In this document: in pieces, positions 8,839 to 17,039 of the stretch
How the letters are laid out: every line of letters starts with the position of its first letter
How positions within the stretch are numbered: the stretch's first letter is position 1
Source of the DNA: Dechloromonas sp.
GTDB taxonomy: Bacteria > Pseudomonadota > Gammaproteobacteria > Burkholderiales > Rhodocyclaceae
DNA length: 61,838 bases
Direction: 5' to 3'
NCBI GenBank assembly: GCA_028689015.1
Contig: JAQTXC010000012.1
Location: 1,360 to 63,197 of the forward strand
Translations under genes and position numbers: made by a program
The notes under the pieces: model-generated
What the model saw: only the letters and a program-made list of their open reading frames with translations
Told to the model about the DNA's origin: nothing
The model's database searches: none

Positions 8839-9699
8839 TCAGTCAGCGGCGAGCAGGCCACGCATTTTCTGCAATGCCTTTACTTCGATTTGCCGGATGC
8901 GTTCGGCCGATACGGCAAACTCGGCGGCCAGTTCGTGCAGGGTGACTGCTTCGCCATCGTGCAACCAGCGTGCCTCGACAATGCGCCGGCTGCGCGGGTC
9001 GAGGGCGTCGAGCGCTGCCTGCAGGCCGTCCTGCTGCAGATAGGCGGCCGCCTTGTTTTCCAGCATGCGGGTCGGCTCATAGCGGGAATCCGCCAGATAA
9101 TCGATCGGCGCAAAACCCTCATCCCCGTCGTCCGGATGGCCTTCAAGCGCCATGTCGCGTCCGCTCAGCCGGGTTTCCATTTCGATAACTTCTTCCTGCT
9201 TGACGCCCAGTCGGGCGGCGACTTCGGCCGCTTGCGTGCCGGATAGGGTGTCGATGCCTTCGTAGTCGGCTTTCAGGCTGCGCAGATTGAAGAACAGCTT
9301 ACGCTGCGCCTTGGTCGTTGCCACCTTGACCAGGCGCCAGTTTTTCAGGACGTATTCGTGAATTTCAGCCTTGATCCAGTGCATTGCGAAGGACACCAGA
9401 CGGACGCCGCGCGCCGGGTCAAAGCGCTTGACGGCTTTCATCAGGCCGATATTGCCTTCCTGAATCAGATCAGCGTGCGGCAGGCCGTAGCCGAGATAAC
9501 CGCGGGCAATCGAGATGACCAAGCGCAGATGGGAGAGCACAAGCTGACGCGCCGCGTCGACATCGCCATCGTCGTGAAAACGTTGCGCCAGCCGGATTTC
9601 CTCTGTTTCGGACAGCATCGGATAACGATTGGCGGCCTGAATATAGGCGTCGATGTTGCCGACGGCAGAGGGCATGGCAATCGTCAGGGCATGAGTCAT
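8839..9699 (-). CDS. rpoH: Heat-shock sigma factor RpoH (sigma-32)
   Basis: 286 residues. The region 2.1-2.4 core (LIQEGNIGLMKAVKRFDP), the RpoH box QRKLFFNLR and the region 4.2 helix-turn-helix (ELAAEFAVSAERIRQIEVKA) identify it as the heat-shock sigma factor rather than RpoD or RpoS. It directs RNA polymerase to chaperone and protease genes. SD-like AAGGAG lies 10 bases before the ATG. The promoter region carries a consensus CIRCE operator, so transcription is probably repressed by HrcA in addition to the usual post-transcriptional control. A hairpin terminator follows. Confidence 0.96.
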   Translation of the reverse strand: MTHALTIAMPSAVGNIDAYIQAANRYPMLSETEEIRLAQRFHDDGDVDAARQLVLSHLRLVISIARGYLGYGLPHADLIQEGNIGLMKAVKRFDPARGVRLVSFAMHWIKAEIHEYVLKNWRLVKVATTKAQRKLFFNLRSLKADYEGIDTLSGTQAAEVAARLGVKQEEVIEMETRLSGRDMALEGHPDDGDEGFAPIDYLADSRYEPTRMLENKAAAYLQQDGLQAALDALDPRSRRIVEARWLHDGEAVTLHELAAEFAVSAERIRQIEVKALQKMRGLLAAD

Positions 9700-9738
9700 G
9701 GCGTATTTTCTCCTTCTAAGACGAACTACGGATCTATT

Positions 9739-9765
9739 TTAGCACTCGATGACTGAGAGTGCTAA
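9739..9765. promoter_or_regulatory. CIRCE operator (HrcA site) in the rpoH promoter
   Basis: TTAGCACTC-N9-GAGTGCTAA, an exact match to the CIRCE consensus, centred 53 bases upstream of the rpoH start. On the minus strand TTAGCA (9765-9760) and TAAAAT (9741-9736) are 18 bases apart and could be the -35/-10 boxes, so bound HrcA would cover the promoter. The element also lies 55 bases before the divergent gluQ start. hrcA is not in this window. Confidence 0.93.
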
Positions 9766-9819
9766 GTGCCGGTAAAGTTCGCTGCGGTGTCTTTTTTCAA
9801 GGAAAGGCGGCGTGGCAGA

Positions 9820-10776
9820 ATGGCGCATTCAACTGCCCGGGCCGACGTGATTTTAGTGCGCGTTTCTTCCATTTCTTCTTCGCCGCCTTGTCGTGGGCGC
9901 TTTGCCCCCTCGCCGACGGGGCCGTTGCATTTCGGTTCTTTGGTTGCGGCCTTGGGTAGCTGTCTGTCGGCCCGTCAACAGGGAGGCGAGTGGTTGCTGC
10001 GAATCGAGGATGTTGATCTGCCGCGCACGGTGTCGGGGGCGGCAGATGGCATCTTGCGCACCTTGGATGCTTTTGGTTTTGCCTGGGATGGTCCGGTGCT
10101 CTATCAGAGTCAGCGACTGGCCGCTTATGCTGAAGTGTTGGCGGAATTGAAGGTGGCGGGGCTGGTTTATGGCTGTCTGTGCACGCGTAGTGAAATTGCC
10201 AGGCAGTCGTCTCGGCCAGCCGTCGATGGCGGTTTGCTGTACCCCGGAACCTGCCGTAGTGGTTTACCGGCGGGCCAGCGGGCGCGCGCCTGGCGCCTGC
10301 GTCTGGACGGTACGGTCAGTTTTGTCGACGCCATTCAGGGCGCAGTTTGTCAGTGTTTGCCCGAGGCGGTGGGCGATGTGGTCCTGCAACGGGCTGATGG
10401 TTTATATGCTTATCAACTGGCGGTCACGGTCGACGATCATTTTCAGGGGATTTCCGAGGTGGTGCGGGGTGCTGACTTGCTGGCATCGACACCGCGGCAG
10501 ATCGCCCTTTTGCGAATCCTCGGCTGGCCGTTGCCCCGCTATGCGCATTTGCCCCTCGTGCTCAATCCAGCGGGTGAAAAATGGTCCAAGCAGACACAGG
10601 CGCCGGCGCTGGATGTCACACGGGCGGTGCCGACGATGGTGGCTGCCTTGCGTTTTCTTGGGCAGGCGGTGCCGCCGGAGCTGGTCGAGGGGAGTCTGGC
10701 GGAAGTCTGGCGCTGGGCGCTGGTCCACTGGCGGCTGGCGGCCGTGCCCCGTGGGGGGCTGCCTACGGTGCTTTAG
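9820..10776 (+). CDS. gluQ: Glutamyl-Q tRNA(Asp) synthetase
   Basis: 318 residues from ATG 9820, chosen because GGAAAGG precedes it; an in-frame GTG at 9766 abuts the CIRCE element and has no such signal. It is a paralogue of the GluRS catalytic half without an anticodon-binding domain: APSPTGPLHFGSLVAALGS (HIGH-type motif), the zinc-site region GCLCTRSE...YPGTCR, and GEKWSKQTQ in place of KMSKS. The family glutamylates queuosine at position 34 of tRNA-Asp. The 3' end overlaps the convergent clsB stop by 14 bases. Confidence 0.92.
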   Translation: MAHSTARADVILVRVSSISSSPPCRGRFAPSPTGPLHFGSLVAALGSCLSARQQGGEWLLRIEDVDLPRTVSGAADGILRTLDAFGFAWDGPVLYQSQRLAAYAEVLAELKVAGLVYGCLCTRSEIARQSSRPAVDGGLLYPGTCRSGLPAGQRARAWRLRLDGTVSFVDAIQGAVCQCLPEAVGDVVLQRADGLYAYQLAVTVDDHFQGISEVVRGADLLASTPRQIALLRILGWPLPRYAHLPLVLNPAGEKWSKQTQAPALDVTRAVPTMVAALRFLGQAVPPELVEGSLAEVWRWALVHWRLAAVPRGGLPTVL

Positions 10777-11956
10777 ATGGGGCGTCATCACTGGCCTGCC
10801 AGTGGCGCCGGCTGTAGCCTGCCAGGCCGAGCAAGGCGCGGACGGCGCCATAACTGAGCCAGCGCAGCAGGCGGGAGGGCCAGGGTTGGCGAGTCAGTGC
10901 CGTCGGAGAAATCTCCAGGGCGCCGTTGCGCAGGGCGTCATGCAGGCTGGCGTGCAGTTCTTTGGCCAGCGTGGCATCCTGGACCACAATATTGGCTTCC
11001 TTGGCGAGTAGCAGGCTGAAGGGGTCGATATTGGACGAGCCGATGGTTGCCCAGTGGCCATCAATGACCGCAACCTTGGCGTGCATCAGGCTATGTTCGT
11101 ATTCGAAAATGCGGATGCCGGCCTGGATGCTGGCGCTGTAGAGCGCTTGCGTGGCATACCGCAGCAAAGGGTGATCGGTTTTGCCTTGCAGCAGGATGCT
11201 GATCCGCACACCGCGCCGCGCCGCCGCATAGAGGGCGCGGCCGAAACGGACGCCGGGGAAGAAATAGGCGTTGGCTAGCAGGATTTCGTCTTTTGCGGCA
11301 TTGATGGCGGCAATGTAGGCATGCAAAATGGCGTTGCGATGGCGAATATTGTCGCGAATGACGAAGGCGGCGCTCTGCTCGCCAACGGGCCGAATGTTAG
11401 CTTGGGCCAGCGGCGGGCTGCGAAAGCGCCGCTTTAGATTGGCCCAGGCGACAATTTCCCACATTCGGCGCATTGCCTGCAGGATGTCGGAAACCAGCGG
11501 GCCGTCGACTCGGACGGCGTAGTCGAGGTGCGGCTGGCCTTTTCCAGCGCCGAGGTCATCCGCGATATTAATGCCGCCGACAAATGCAATGCAGGCATCG
11601 ACAACCACCAGTTTGCGATGCAGGCGACGCAGGCGATGGCGGCGCAGGTGGAAGGTGCCGATTTCCGGCCGATAGAGCAGGCAGCGCACGCCGGCTGCAT
11701 CCAGCCTGTTACGAAAGGTGGACGGGAAATTCCGCCCGCCGAAGCCGTCGACCGTCAGATTGACCTGGACGCCGCGGCGGGCTGCCGCAGCCAAGGCATC
11801 CGCCACGGCGTGACCGACCGCATCGTCGGAAAAAATATAGGTCTCGAGGTAAATTTCCCGATCAGCCAGGGCAATCGCGCTGAGCAGTGCCGGGAAGTAG
11901 TTGTCGCTGCCTTGCAGCAGGGTCAAGCGATTGCCAGGAACGAAGCCAGGGCTCAC
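10763..11956 (-). CDS. clsB: Cardiolipin synthase, ClsB type (phospholipase D family)
   Basis: 397 residues from GTG 11956, whose GTGA overlaps the stop of the upstream gene; the longer frame would lie inside that gene. Two HKD motifs are present: HRKLVVVD (H113, K115, D120) and HAKVAVIDGHWATIGSSN near residue 300. No N-terminal membrane helices are seen, which fits ClsB (YbhO) rather than ClsA. It would form cardiolipin from phosphatidylglycerol and a second phospholipid at the inner membrane. The pairing with a YbhP-like gene mirrors E. coli ybhP-clsB. Confidence 0.9.
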   Translation of the reverse strand: MSPGFVPGNRLTLLQGSDNYFPALLSAIALADREIYLETYIFSDDAVGHAVADALAAAARRGVQVNLTVDGFGGRNFPSTFRNRLDAAGVRCLLYRPEIGTFHLRRHRLRRLHRKLVVVDACIAFVGGINIADDLGAGKGQPHLDYAVRVDGPLVSDILQAMRRMWEIVAWANLKRRFRSPPLAQANIRPVGEQSAAFVIRDNIRHRNAILHAYIAAINAAKDEILLANAYFFPGVRFGRALYAAARRGVRISILLQGKTDHPLLRYATQALYSASIQAGIRIFEYEHSLMHAKVAVIDGHWATIGSSNIDPFSLLLAKEANIVVQDATLAKELHASLHDALRNGALEISPTALTRQPWPSRLLRWLSYGAVRALLGLAGYSRRHWQASDDAPSKAP

Positions 11957-12735
11957 GTCAGCGACATATGGGCAGAGAGGGCAGCATGGTCGGACAGGGC
12001 TGACCAAGGCTGGCCGTGGTGAACTTCTCGCTGGTTGATGGTGAATCCCCGGGTGTAAATGCGGTCGAGGCGAAACATCGGCAGGGCCGCCGGGAAGCTG
12101 CGCACCGGGCGCCCATCGTCGCCGCTAAAAACTTCCTGCAGGTTCAGGCGATGGGCGAGATGACTGCTCAAATGATTGCGCCAGTCATTGAAATCGCCAG
12201 CCACAATCAGCGGTCCCTCCAAGTGGCCGATGTAGTCGGCCAAGGCATCCATCTGGCGTAGACGGGAACGGCCGAAGAGCGAGAGATGGACGCAGACGCA
12301 ATGCACCCGGTGTTCCGGGCCAAGGGCAATCTGGCAATGCAGCAAACCGCGGCGCTCAAATTTAAGGTGGGTCACATCTTGATTATGAATGTTCATAATT
12401 GGAAAATGTGACAAAATGGCGTTGCCATGATGTCCGTGGTCATAAATCATGTTTTCGCCATAGGCGCAGGCCGGCCAATTTTGCTCAGCCAGAAACTGAT
12501 GTTGTGGTTGTACTGGCCAGTTTTGATGGTGTGCCGCATGTCGCAAGTGCAAGCCCTGAACTTCCTGCAGAAAAAGGATGTCTGGATCAAGGTCGTGTAG
12601 CCGCTCGCGAAGCTCATGCACCATCATGCGCCGATTGAACTGGGAGAAGCCTTTATGAATGTTATAGGTCGCGATGTGCAGCGGGCGCGGGGGCCGGGGC
12701 AGGTCGAGGTGGTTGATGCGGGCAGAGGGAGTCAT
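11953..12735 (-). CDS. Endonuclease/exonuclease/phosphatase-family protein, YbhP-like
   Basis: 260 residues with the full EEP fold signature: TYNIHKG, LFLQEVQG, HGNAILS, HLSLFGRSR, VAGDFNDW, FRLDRIY and LSDHAAL. The catalytic Glu, Asp, Asn and His are all kept, so a metal-dependent phosphodiesterase/phosphatase activity is expected; the substrate of this branch is not established. Overlap with clsB suggests a role linked to phospholipid metabolism. Its 5' end is divergent from the exopolysaccharide locus. Confidence 0.88.
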   Translation of the reverse strand: MTPSARINHLDLPRPPRPLHIATYNIHKGFSQFNRRMMVHELRERLHDLDPDILFLQEVQGLHLRHAAHHQNWPVQPQHQFLAEQNWPACAYGENMIYDHGHHGNAILSHFPIMNIHNQDVTHLKFERRGLLHCQIALGPEHRVHCVCVHLSLFGRSRLRQMDALADYIGHLEGPLIVAGDFNDWRNHLSSHLAHRLNLQEVFSGDDGRPVRSFPAALPMFRLDRIYTRGFTINQREVHHGQPWSALSDHAALSAHMSLT

Positions 12736-12804
12736 GATGGCCGTTCAGAAATTCCGCAAGCGTCGAGTCTCGCTGTACTATCTTACCCTGATCGTTCTAA
12801 AACC

Positions 12805-14277
12805 ATGAATTCGAAGGCCATGCAAACCGCACGTAACTTTTTTATCTGTCGATCCAAGATTGTTGCTGACGTCTTGGCAATGCTAGGGGCGCTGTTGTTG
12901 GCGACGCAAATTGCGGGATTTGATGAAACCGGCTATGGGCTCCTTGATTTACTGCAGATGCGGGTATCGGTTGGCAATTTGATTGGCCTTGCCGGCTTGC
13001 TGCTGCTGTGGGTGCAGACGTTGCGGGCGCGTAATTTGTATAAGCCACACCCCTTTATCCAGACTCCCACGCTGGAACTGAAGGAAATCGCGATTTGTGC
13101 GGCGGTGATCACCGTGGTCTATGCAGCACTGGCTGCCTTTTTTGGGATTCGTTTATTTACCCCAAAGTTTTTCGTGGTTTTCATCGGTAGTCTAATCGTT
13201 TTGACTTGGCTATTCCGCTCGCTGCTGGTCCGCTTTCTGCAGAGCATGCACCTTGGGGATAACAATATTAAAAATGTGGTCATCATCGGTACCAACCAGA
13301 CAGCTTGGGAATACGCTCGGCAAATCAGGCTGGTACATGGCGCCTATCGGGTTCTCGGATTCGTTGATGACCTGGTGGTGATTTCCGAGTCACAGGATGA
13401 GCATCTCGGGACGCTGGATGATTTTGGCCGGCTACTTGATTCTCATGTGATTGACGAGTTGATTGTGGCCATGCCGATTCGCTCCTGCTCGGGGTCGATT
13501 CAGTCAGTGATCGACCAAGCGCATGAGCGCGGAATTGCTGTCCGCTTTCCAATGGCGCAGATTTTTAGCGGACTGACGACGAATGAAATCTGGCGAACTC
13601 GCCAGGAGGCGACCTTAGGGTCCGATGGTTATTTTGCCAATGACCTGGTCGTCTACTCTGGTCATGAACTGGGGGCGCGCTATTTCATGAAGCGCTCCAT
13701 GGATGTGCTCTTGTCGACGGCGATGCTGCTTGCGGTATCGCCCATTTTGCTGCTGGCAGGCTTGGCTATTTATTTCTCTTCCGGCCGCCCCGTGATTTTT
13801 GTTCAAGAGCGCTACGGTTATAACGGAAGAATCTTCCATCTCTACAAATTCCGCACCATGGTCAAGAATGCGGATGCCTTGCAGGATCAGTTGCGAGCCA
13901 AAAATGAGCGTGATGGAGCCGCCTTCAAGATGAAAAACGACCCGCGCGTCACACCGCTTGGTCGTTTTTTGCGAAAAACAAGCATTGATGAGTTGCCGCA
14001 ATTGTTCAATGTCCTCAAGGGGCAAATGAGTCTGGTTGGGCCGCGCCCGCTGCCGCTGGCTGACTACCGGCGAATGAATAAGACGTCGCACCGCCGTCGT
14101 TTGAGTGTTCTGCCGGGGATTACCGGCCCTTGGCAAATTTCCGGCCGCGACCAGATCTCGTTTGAGGAATGGATGCAGATGGATCTGGATTACATCGATA
14201 ACTGGCGCTTGATGACGGATATCAAAATCATCCTGATGACCGTGCCGACTGTGCTCCTTGCTCGGGGCTCAAAATAA
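12805..14277 (+). CDS. Polyprenyl-phosphate sugar-1-phosphate transferase (WbaP/EpsB-like initiating enzyme)
   Basis: 490 residues from ATG 12805; no clear SD is seen, so the start is uncertain. Four N-terminal membrane helices (about 15-145) lead to a nucleotide-binding-like middle domain, a fifth membrane segment (about 300-325) and the C-terminal catalytic domain with QERYGYNGRIFHLYKFRTM, KTSIDELPQLFNVLKGQMS, LVGPRP and PGITGPWQISGRD. The family transfers a hexose-1-phosphate from a UDP-sugar to undecaprenyl phosphate, the first step of exopolysaccharide repeat synthesis. It opens the plus-strand half of the locus. Confidence 0.93.
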   Translation: MNSKAMQTARNFFICRSKIVADVLAMLGALLLATQIAGFDETGYGLLDLLQMRVSVGNLIGLAGLLLLWVQTLRARNLYKPHPFIQTPTLELKEIAICAAVITVVYAALAAFFGIRLFTPKFFVVFIGSLIVLTWLFRSLLVRFLQSMHLGDNNIKNVVIIGTNQTAWEYARQIRLVHGAYRVLGFVDDLVVISESQDEHLGTLDDFGRLLDSHVIDELIVAMPIRSCSGSIQSVIDQAHERGIAVRFPMAQIFSGLTTNEIWRTRQEATLGSDGYFANDLVVYSGHELGARYFMKRSMDVLLSTAMLLAVSPILLLAGLAIYFSSGRPVIFVQERYGYNGRIFHLYKFRTMVKNADALQDQLRAKNERDGAAFKMKNDPRVTPLGRFLRKTSIDELPQLFNVLKGQMSLVGPRPLPLADYRRMNKTSHRRRLSVLPGITGPWQISGRDQISFEEWMQMDLDYIDNWRLMTDIKIILMTVPTVLLARGSK

Positions 14278-14383
14278 CCGGCAAGGTTTAATCCTCGGGC
14301 GCATTGTCAGTTCAGTCTATGCCCCCCTACTTGTCTTTTTGTCGCAGCGGATGGCGTATTTCGCTATCCTGGCGGGCTGGGTT

Positions 14384-14638
14384 TCATGACTTTTTCGTGC
14401 CGTCATGATGCTTTCTGGCTACGTGATCCTGCCTCTGCTGACACAGATTGATGCCGATCTGATGTTTTCGATAGACACGGCAATCCCGGTGCAAGTCCGC
14501 GAGCGCTGGGGCTTCACGCATACCCATTTCCCCAACTCTTTTGACATTGAAAATTTCTCGCAGTGGCTGAGCGCTTGATGGGGCCGCCATGTCTTTGATC
14601 GTGTAAAAATCTGAGGTTTTCGTCGAAATTGTCATCAT
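14384..14638 (-). CDS. Small hypothetical protein (84 residues), possibly a remnant
   Basis: Starts MMTISTKTSDFYTIKDMA. GGAGG lies 5 bases before the ATG, one of the best SD sequences in the window. The first 20 residues look like a genuine N-terminus; the rest is basic and His/Arg/Gln-rich with no recognisable motif, as expected of a frame that has drifted. It is antisense to the surrounding genes. It could be a real small protein, or the start of a gene whose remainder was lost when the neighbouring AT-rich segment arrived. Function unknown. Confidence 0.35.
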   Translation of the reverse strand: MMTISTKTSDFYTIKDMAAPSSAQPLREIFNVKRVGEMGMREAPALADLHRDCRVYRKHQIGINLCQQRQDHVARKHHDGTKKS

Positions 14639-14704
14639 AAAGACCTCCGGAAGTCATTCCTCCCACCATTGTTTACAACGCTCTGGATCTCTATCAAGGC
14701 CGTT

Positions 14705-14755
14705 CCTCTCGTCATCTTTTGCCTTGCGCAAAAATGACGAGAGGAGGAGTTTTTT
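14705..14755 (+). terminator. Long hairpin followed by T run
   Basis: CCTCTCGTCAT (14705-14715) pairs with ATGACGAGAGG (14734-14744), and the stem can extend inward over T-rich/A-rich bases with a mismatch. TTTTTT follows at 14750-14755. It probably ends transcripts that run through the upstream sugar transferase gene and insulates the fkbH-like gene. The six-base gap between stem and T run makes it imperfect. Confidence 0.6.
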
Positions 14756-14798
14756 GTATCAGTAATTTGAATGCCAAATAAATATTGTTTTGATTTTG

Positions 14799-14807
14799 TG
14801 CGATAAT
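14799..14807 (+). promoter_or_regulatory. Candidate extended -10 promoter of the FkbH-like gene
   Basis: TG-C-GATAAT at 14799-14807 is an extended -10 element, with no good -35 box, 72 bases before the ATG in a strongly AT-rich leader. This is a call from sequence likeness only. Confidence 0.4.
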
Positions 14808-14878
14808 TTAGAGAAGCCGCGTCTTGTTTTGGCCTTGGTTTATTTCAAGTTTTACTTTAAATTTTAATATGGTGAATT

Positions 14879-16954
14879 ATGCTTAAAAAAATTGCTAAGA
14901 AAAATAGAAAAATAAATTCAAAGTCAGTTCAGTCGATGGCGAACGAGTTGTGTCGATACCAAGGGCAGATCGGTGCTAGTTCGGATTGGGGAACCTATAA
15001 AGCTCAGGAGTTGCTGGATGGTTATTATGTTCCAATGGTTTTGTTATTTGAACAGCTTGGAATAGGAGATGAAAAGGCAGAGTTGCGTGCGTTGTTTGTG
15101 GAAGAGTTGTATCGCTATGTTGATCGTTTTCTTCCGCAGTCCGAGCAAAATATAAAAATTCTGGCCTTGTTGGACTTTTTGTTTGAAACGTATAAATCGA
15201 ACTTTTCTCATACGAATGATTTAGCATCAGTGGTTTCGGATATTCGGTCCGAGATTTTTTCGTCTGGCATGGTTCAGAAGAAGCCCATCGTTGGAGTCGC
15301 TGTAGGCGATTGTCTTATGACCGATTTGCGAACTTTTTTGAGGCCGCTGTCAATAAGGGAAGGGGTTCCGTGTGAATTACACTGTTTATATTTTGGTGCA
15401 GCGCAAGGGGGCGCGCTCCCCACTGACAGTGTTCTCAAAATCATGCGTGAGCAGAAAGCAGATTTTTTGGCATTGTCATTTTTTAGTTATGATGGCTTGC
15501 CGGTGTACCGGCTTCTAAAGAGCGGTCATCGCAAGCTGTCATCTGCAGATGTCGATTTATATATTAGCGGTGCTATCGCCATTGTGAGGGATTTTATTAG
15601 AAATATTCGTTCAGCTTCAGATATGCCCATATTTTTACATAACGTTAGCGGGCTACCTCTGTCGCGGGAAATTCGTGCTCTAAATTGGCTTGGTTTTGAT
15701 CATTCTTTACAGAAAATAATTGACAAAATTAATGCTGGTATAGCGGAGTTGGTTGATCAGTTGCCTAACGTTATTGTTGTAGATGAGAGTGCTGTTGTAC
15801 GAAAGCATGGAGGAAGTGCTTGTGAGCAAACGATTGTTCCAAAAAGTATTAGGGAAAAGGCGTTTTTTCATAGGAAGCGTTTTGGTTATTATTTAAGTCA
15901 GGTTTATATTGATTTGATTGCTGCATTAAGTGGATTGGCAAAAAGAAAATTAATATTGGTTGATTTTGATAATACCCTGTGGCGCGGCGTTATGGGAGAT
16001 GGTGAGGTTGATCATTACCATGAGCGGCAACAGGTTCTTAAAGACCTCAAAGAACAGGGTATTGTGCTGGTGGCTGTTAGCAAAAATACTGCTAGTAATA
16101 TACGCTGGAGTGAGATGCTGCTGAAAGAAGATGACTTTGCTCTCTTGAGGATAAACTGGAATTCAAAGGTTCAGTCCGTGGCAGAGGTGGCGGAAACGCT
16201 GAATTTAGGCGTTGGTTCTTTTGTTTTTTTAGATGACAACCCGGTTGAAAGAGAGGTTGTCCGTTTAGGTTATCCGGATGTTTTATGTCTTGATCCAAAT
16301 GACATCAAAACCTGGGAGTGGCTTCGTTGGATGTTTGATTTTCCATGCACCTCGGAAACTGATGAATCCAAAAAAAGAACAGAGATGTATCGCAGCCAGG
16401 CTAAGCGCAATGTTGTTTTGAATGAATTGGTCGCGGACAACGAGATGATTATGCGATCGCTGGAGTTGAGGTTGGTATTCCGGCAGGCAAATGCAAAGGA
16501 TATTCCTCGGTGTTGTGAACTTGCGCAGCGAACTAACCAGTTCAATACAACTACGATTCGATATTCAAAAGACACCATTGTTAATATTATGGCTGGTGGT
16601 GGCACTAGAAAAATTTACGTTGGGGAGTTGTCGGATAAATTTGGCGACTTGGGCGTAGTGGTAATGGCCGTTATTTGTTTTTCATCAGATGGTTATGTGA
16701 TCGAAAATTTTGTAATGAGCTGTCGTGCGATGGGGTTTGGTCTGGAACAAAAATTCGTGGGGGAATTGATCTCCATCTCGAATCCTGAAGTTATTTGGCA
16801 GGGTAATTTTGTTTCTTCAGAGCGAAATGGACCTGCAGCCGACCTTTTTTCAAACAGTGGATTTTTCCAAGAAGAGGTTGGTCGGTGGGTGCTGGAGGAC
16901 CGCTTCAGGTTAAATTCTGGGCCTGATTGGTTTTTAGTTGACAAATCGAGTTGA
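14879..16954 (+). CDS. FkbH-like HAD-superfamily protein (SGNH-like, HAD-IIIC and GNAT-like domains)
   Basis: 691 residues; SD-like GGTGA lies 5 bases before the ATG. A helical N-terminus is followed by an SGNH-like region (about 135-335), a HAD-IIIC domain with VDFDNTLWRG (DxDxT at 362-366), SKNTAS and FLDDNPVERE, and a C-terminal GNAT-like domain (about 530-680). FkbH proteins load a glyceryl unit from 1,3-bisphosphoglycerate onto an acyl carrier protein; relatives in polysaccharide loci probably supply a glycerate-type or similar acyl decoration. No carrier protein is adjacent. Codon use is strikingly AT-rich compared with both neighbours, pointing to recent horizontal transfer. Substrate unknown. 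Confidence 0.85.
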   Translation: MLKKIAKKNRKINSKSVQSMANELCRYQGQIGASSDWGTYKAQELLDGYYVPMVLLFEQLGIGDEKAELRALFVEELYRYVDRFLPQSEQNIKILALLDFLFETYKSNFSHTNDLASVVSDIRSEIFSSGMVQKKPIVGVAVGDCLMTDLRTFLRPLSIREGVPCELHCLYFGAAQGGALPTDSVLKIMREQKADFLALSFFSYDGLPVYRLLKSGHRKLSSADVDLYISGAIAIVRDFIRNIRSASDMPIFLHNVSGLPLSREIRALNWLGFDHSLQKIIDKINAGIAELVDQLPNVIVVDESAVVRKHGGSACEQTIVPKSIREKAFFHRKRFGYYLSQVYIDLIAALSGLAKRKLILVDFDNTLWRGVMGDGEVDHYHERQQVLKDLKEQGIVLVAVSKNTASNIRWSEMLLKEDDFALLRINWNSKVQSVAEVAETLNLGVGSFVFLDDNPVEREVVRLGYPDVLCLDPNDIKTWEWLRWMFDFPCTSETDESKKRTEMYRSQAKRNVVLNELVADNEMIMRSLELRLVFRQANAKDIPRCCELAQRTNQFNTTTIRYSKDTIVNIMAGGGTRKIYVGELSDKFGDLGVVVMAVICFSSDGYVIENFVMSCRAMGFGLEQKFVGELISISNPEVIWQGNFVSSERNGPAADLFSNSGFFQEEVGRWVLEDRFRLNSGPDWFLVDKSS

Positions 16955-17039
16955 CGGCATGATGTCGTGTGAGTTTGTTTGAAATTTGTTTTAAACGCAT
17001 GTGACAGAGTTTTATGAATTGGCTGAATGCATGGATTTG

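Larger units (their letters stand above)
14278..14878. other. 601-base gap between the transferase and FkbH-like genes
   Basis: Holds a small minus-strand ORF with a strong SD, a terminator-like hairpin and, from about 14750, the AT-rich leader of the fkbH-like gene. On the plus strand a 57-codon frame (14405-14578) is also open but has no SD. I found no acyl-carrier-protein motif (DSL) in any frame. The mixture of weak frames suggests a decayed region or an insertion boundary. Confidence 0.6.

Noticed and set aside
14405..14578. A 57-codon plus-strand frame as a partial acyl carrier protein for the FkbH-like enzyme
   Set aside because: Its C-terminal residues faintly resemble a carrier-protein ending, but the phosphopantetheine DSL serine and the first helices are missing and no SD precedes it.
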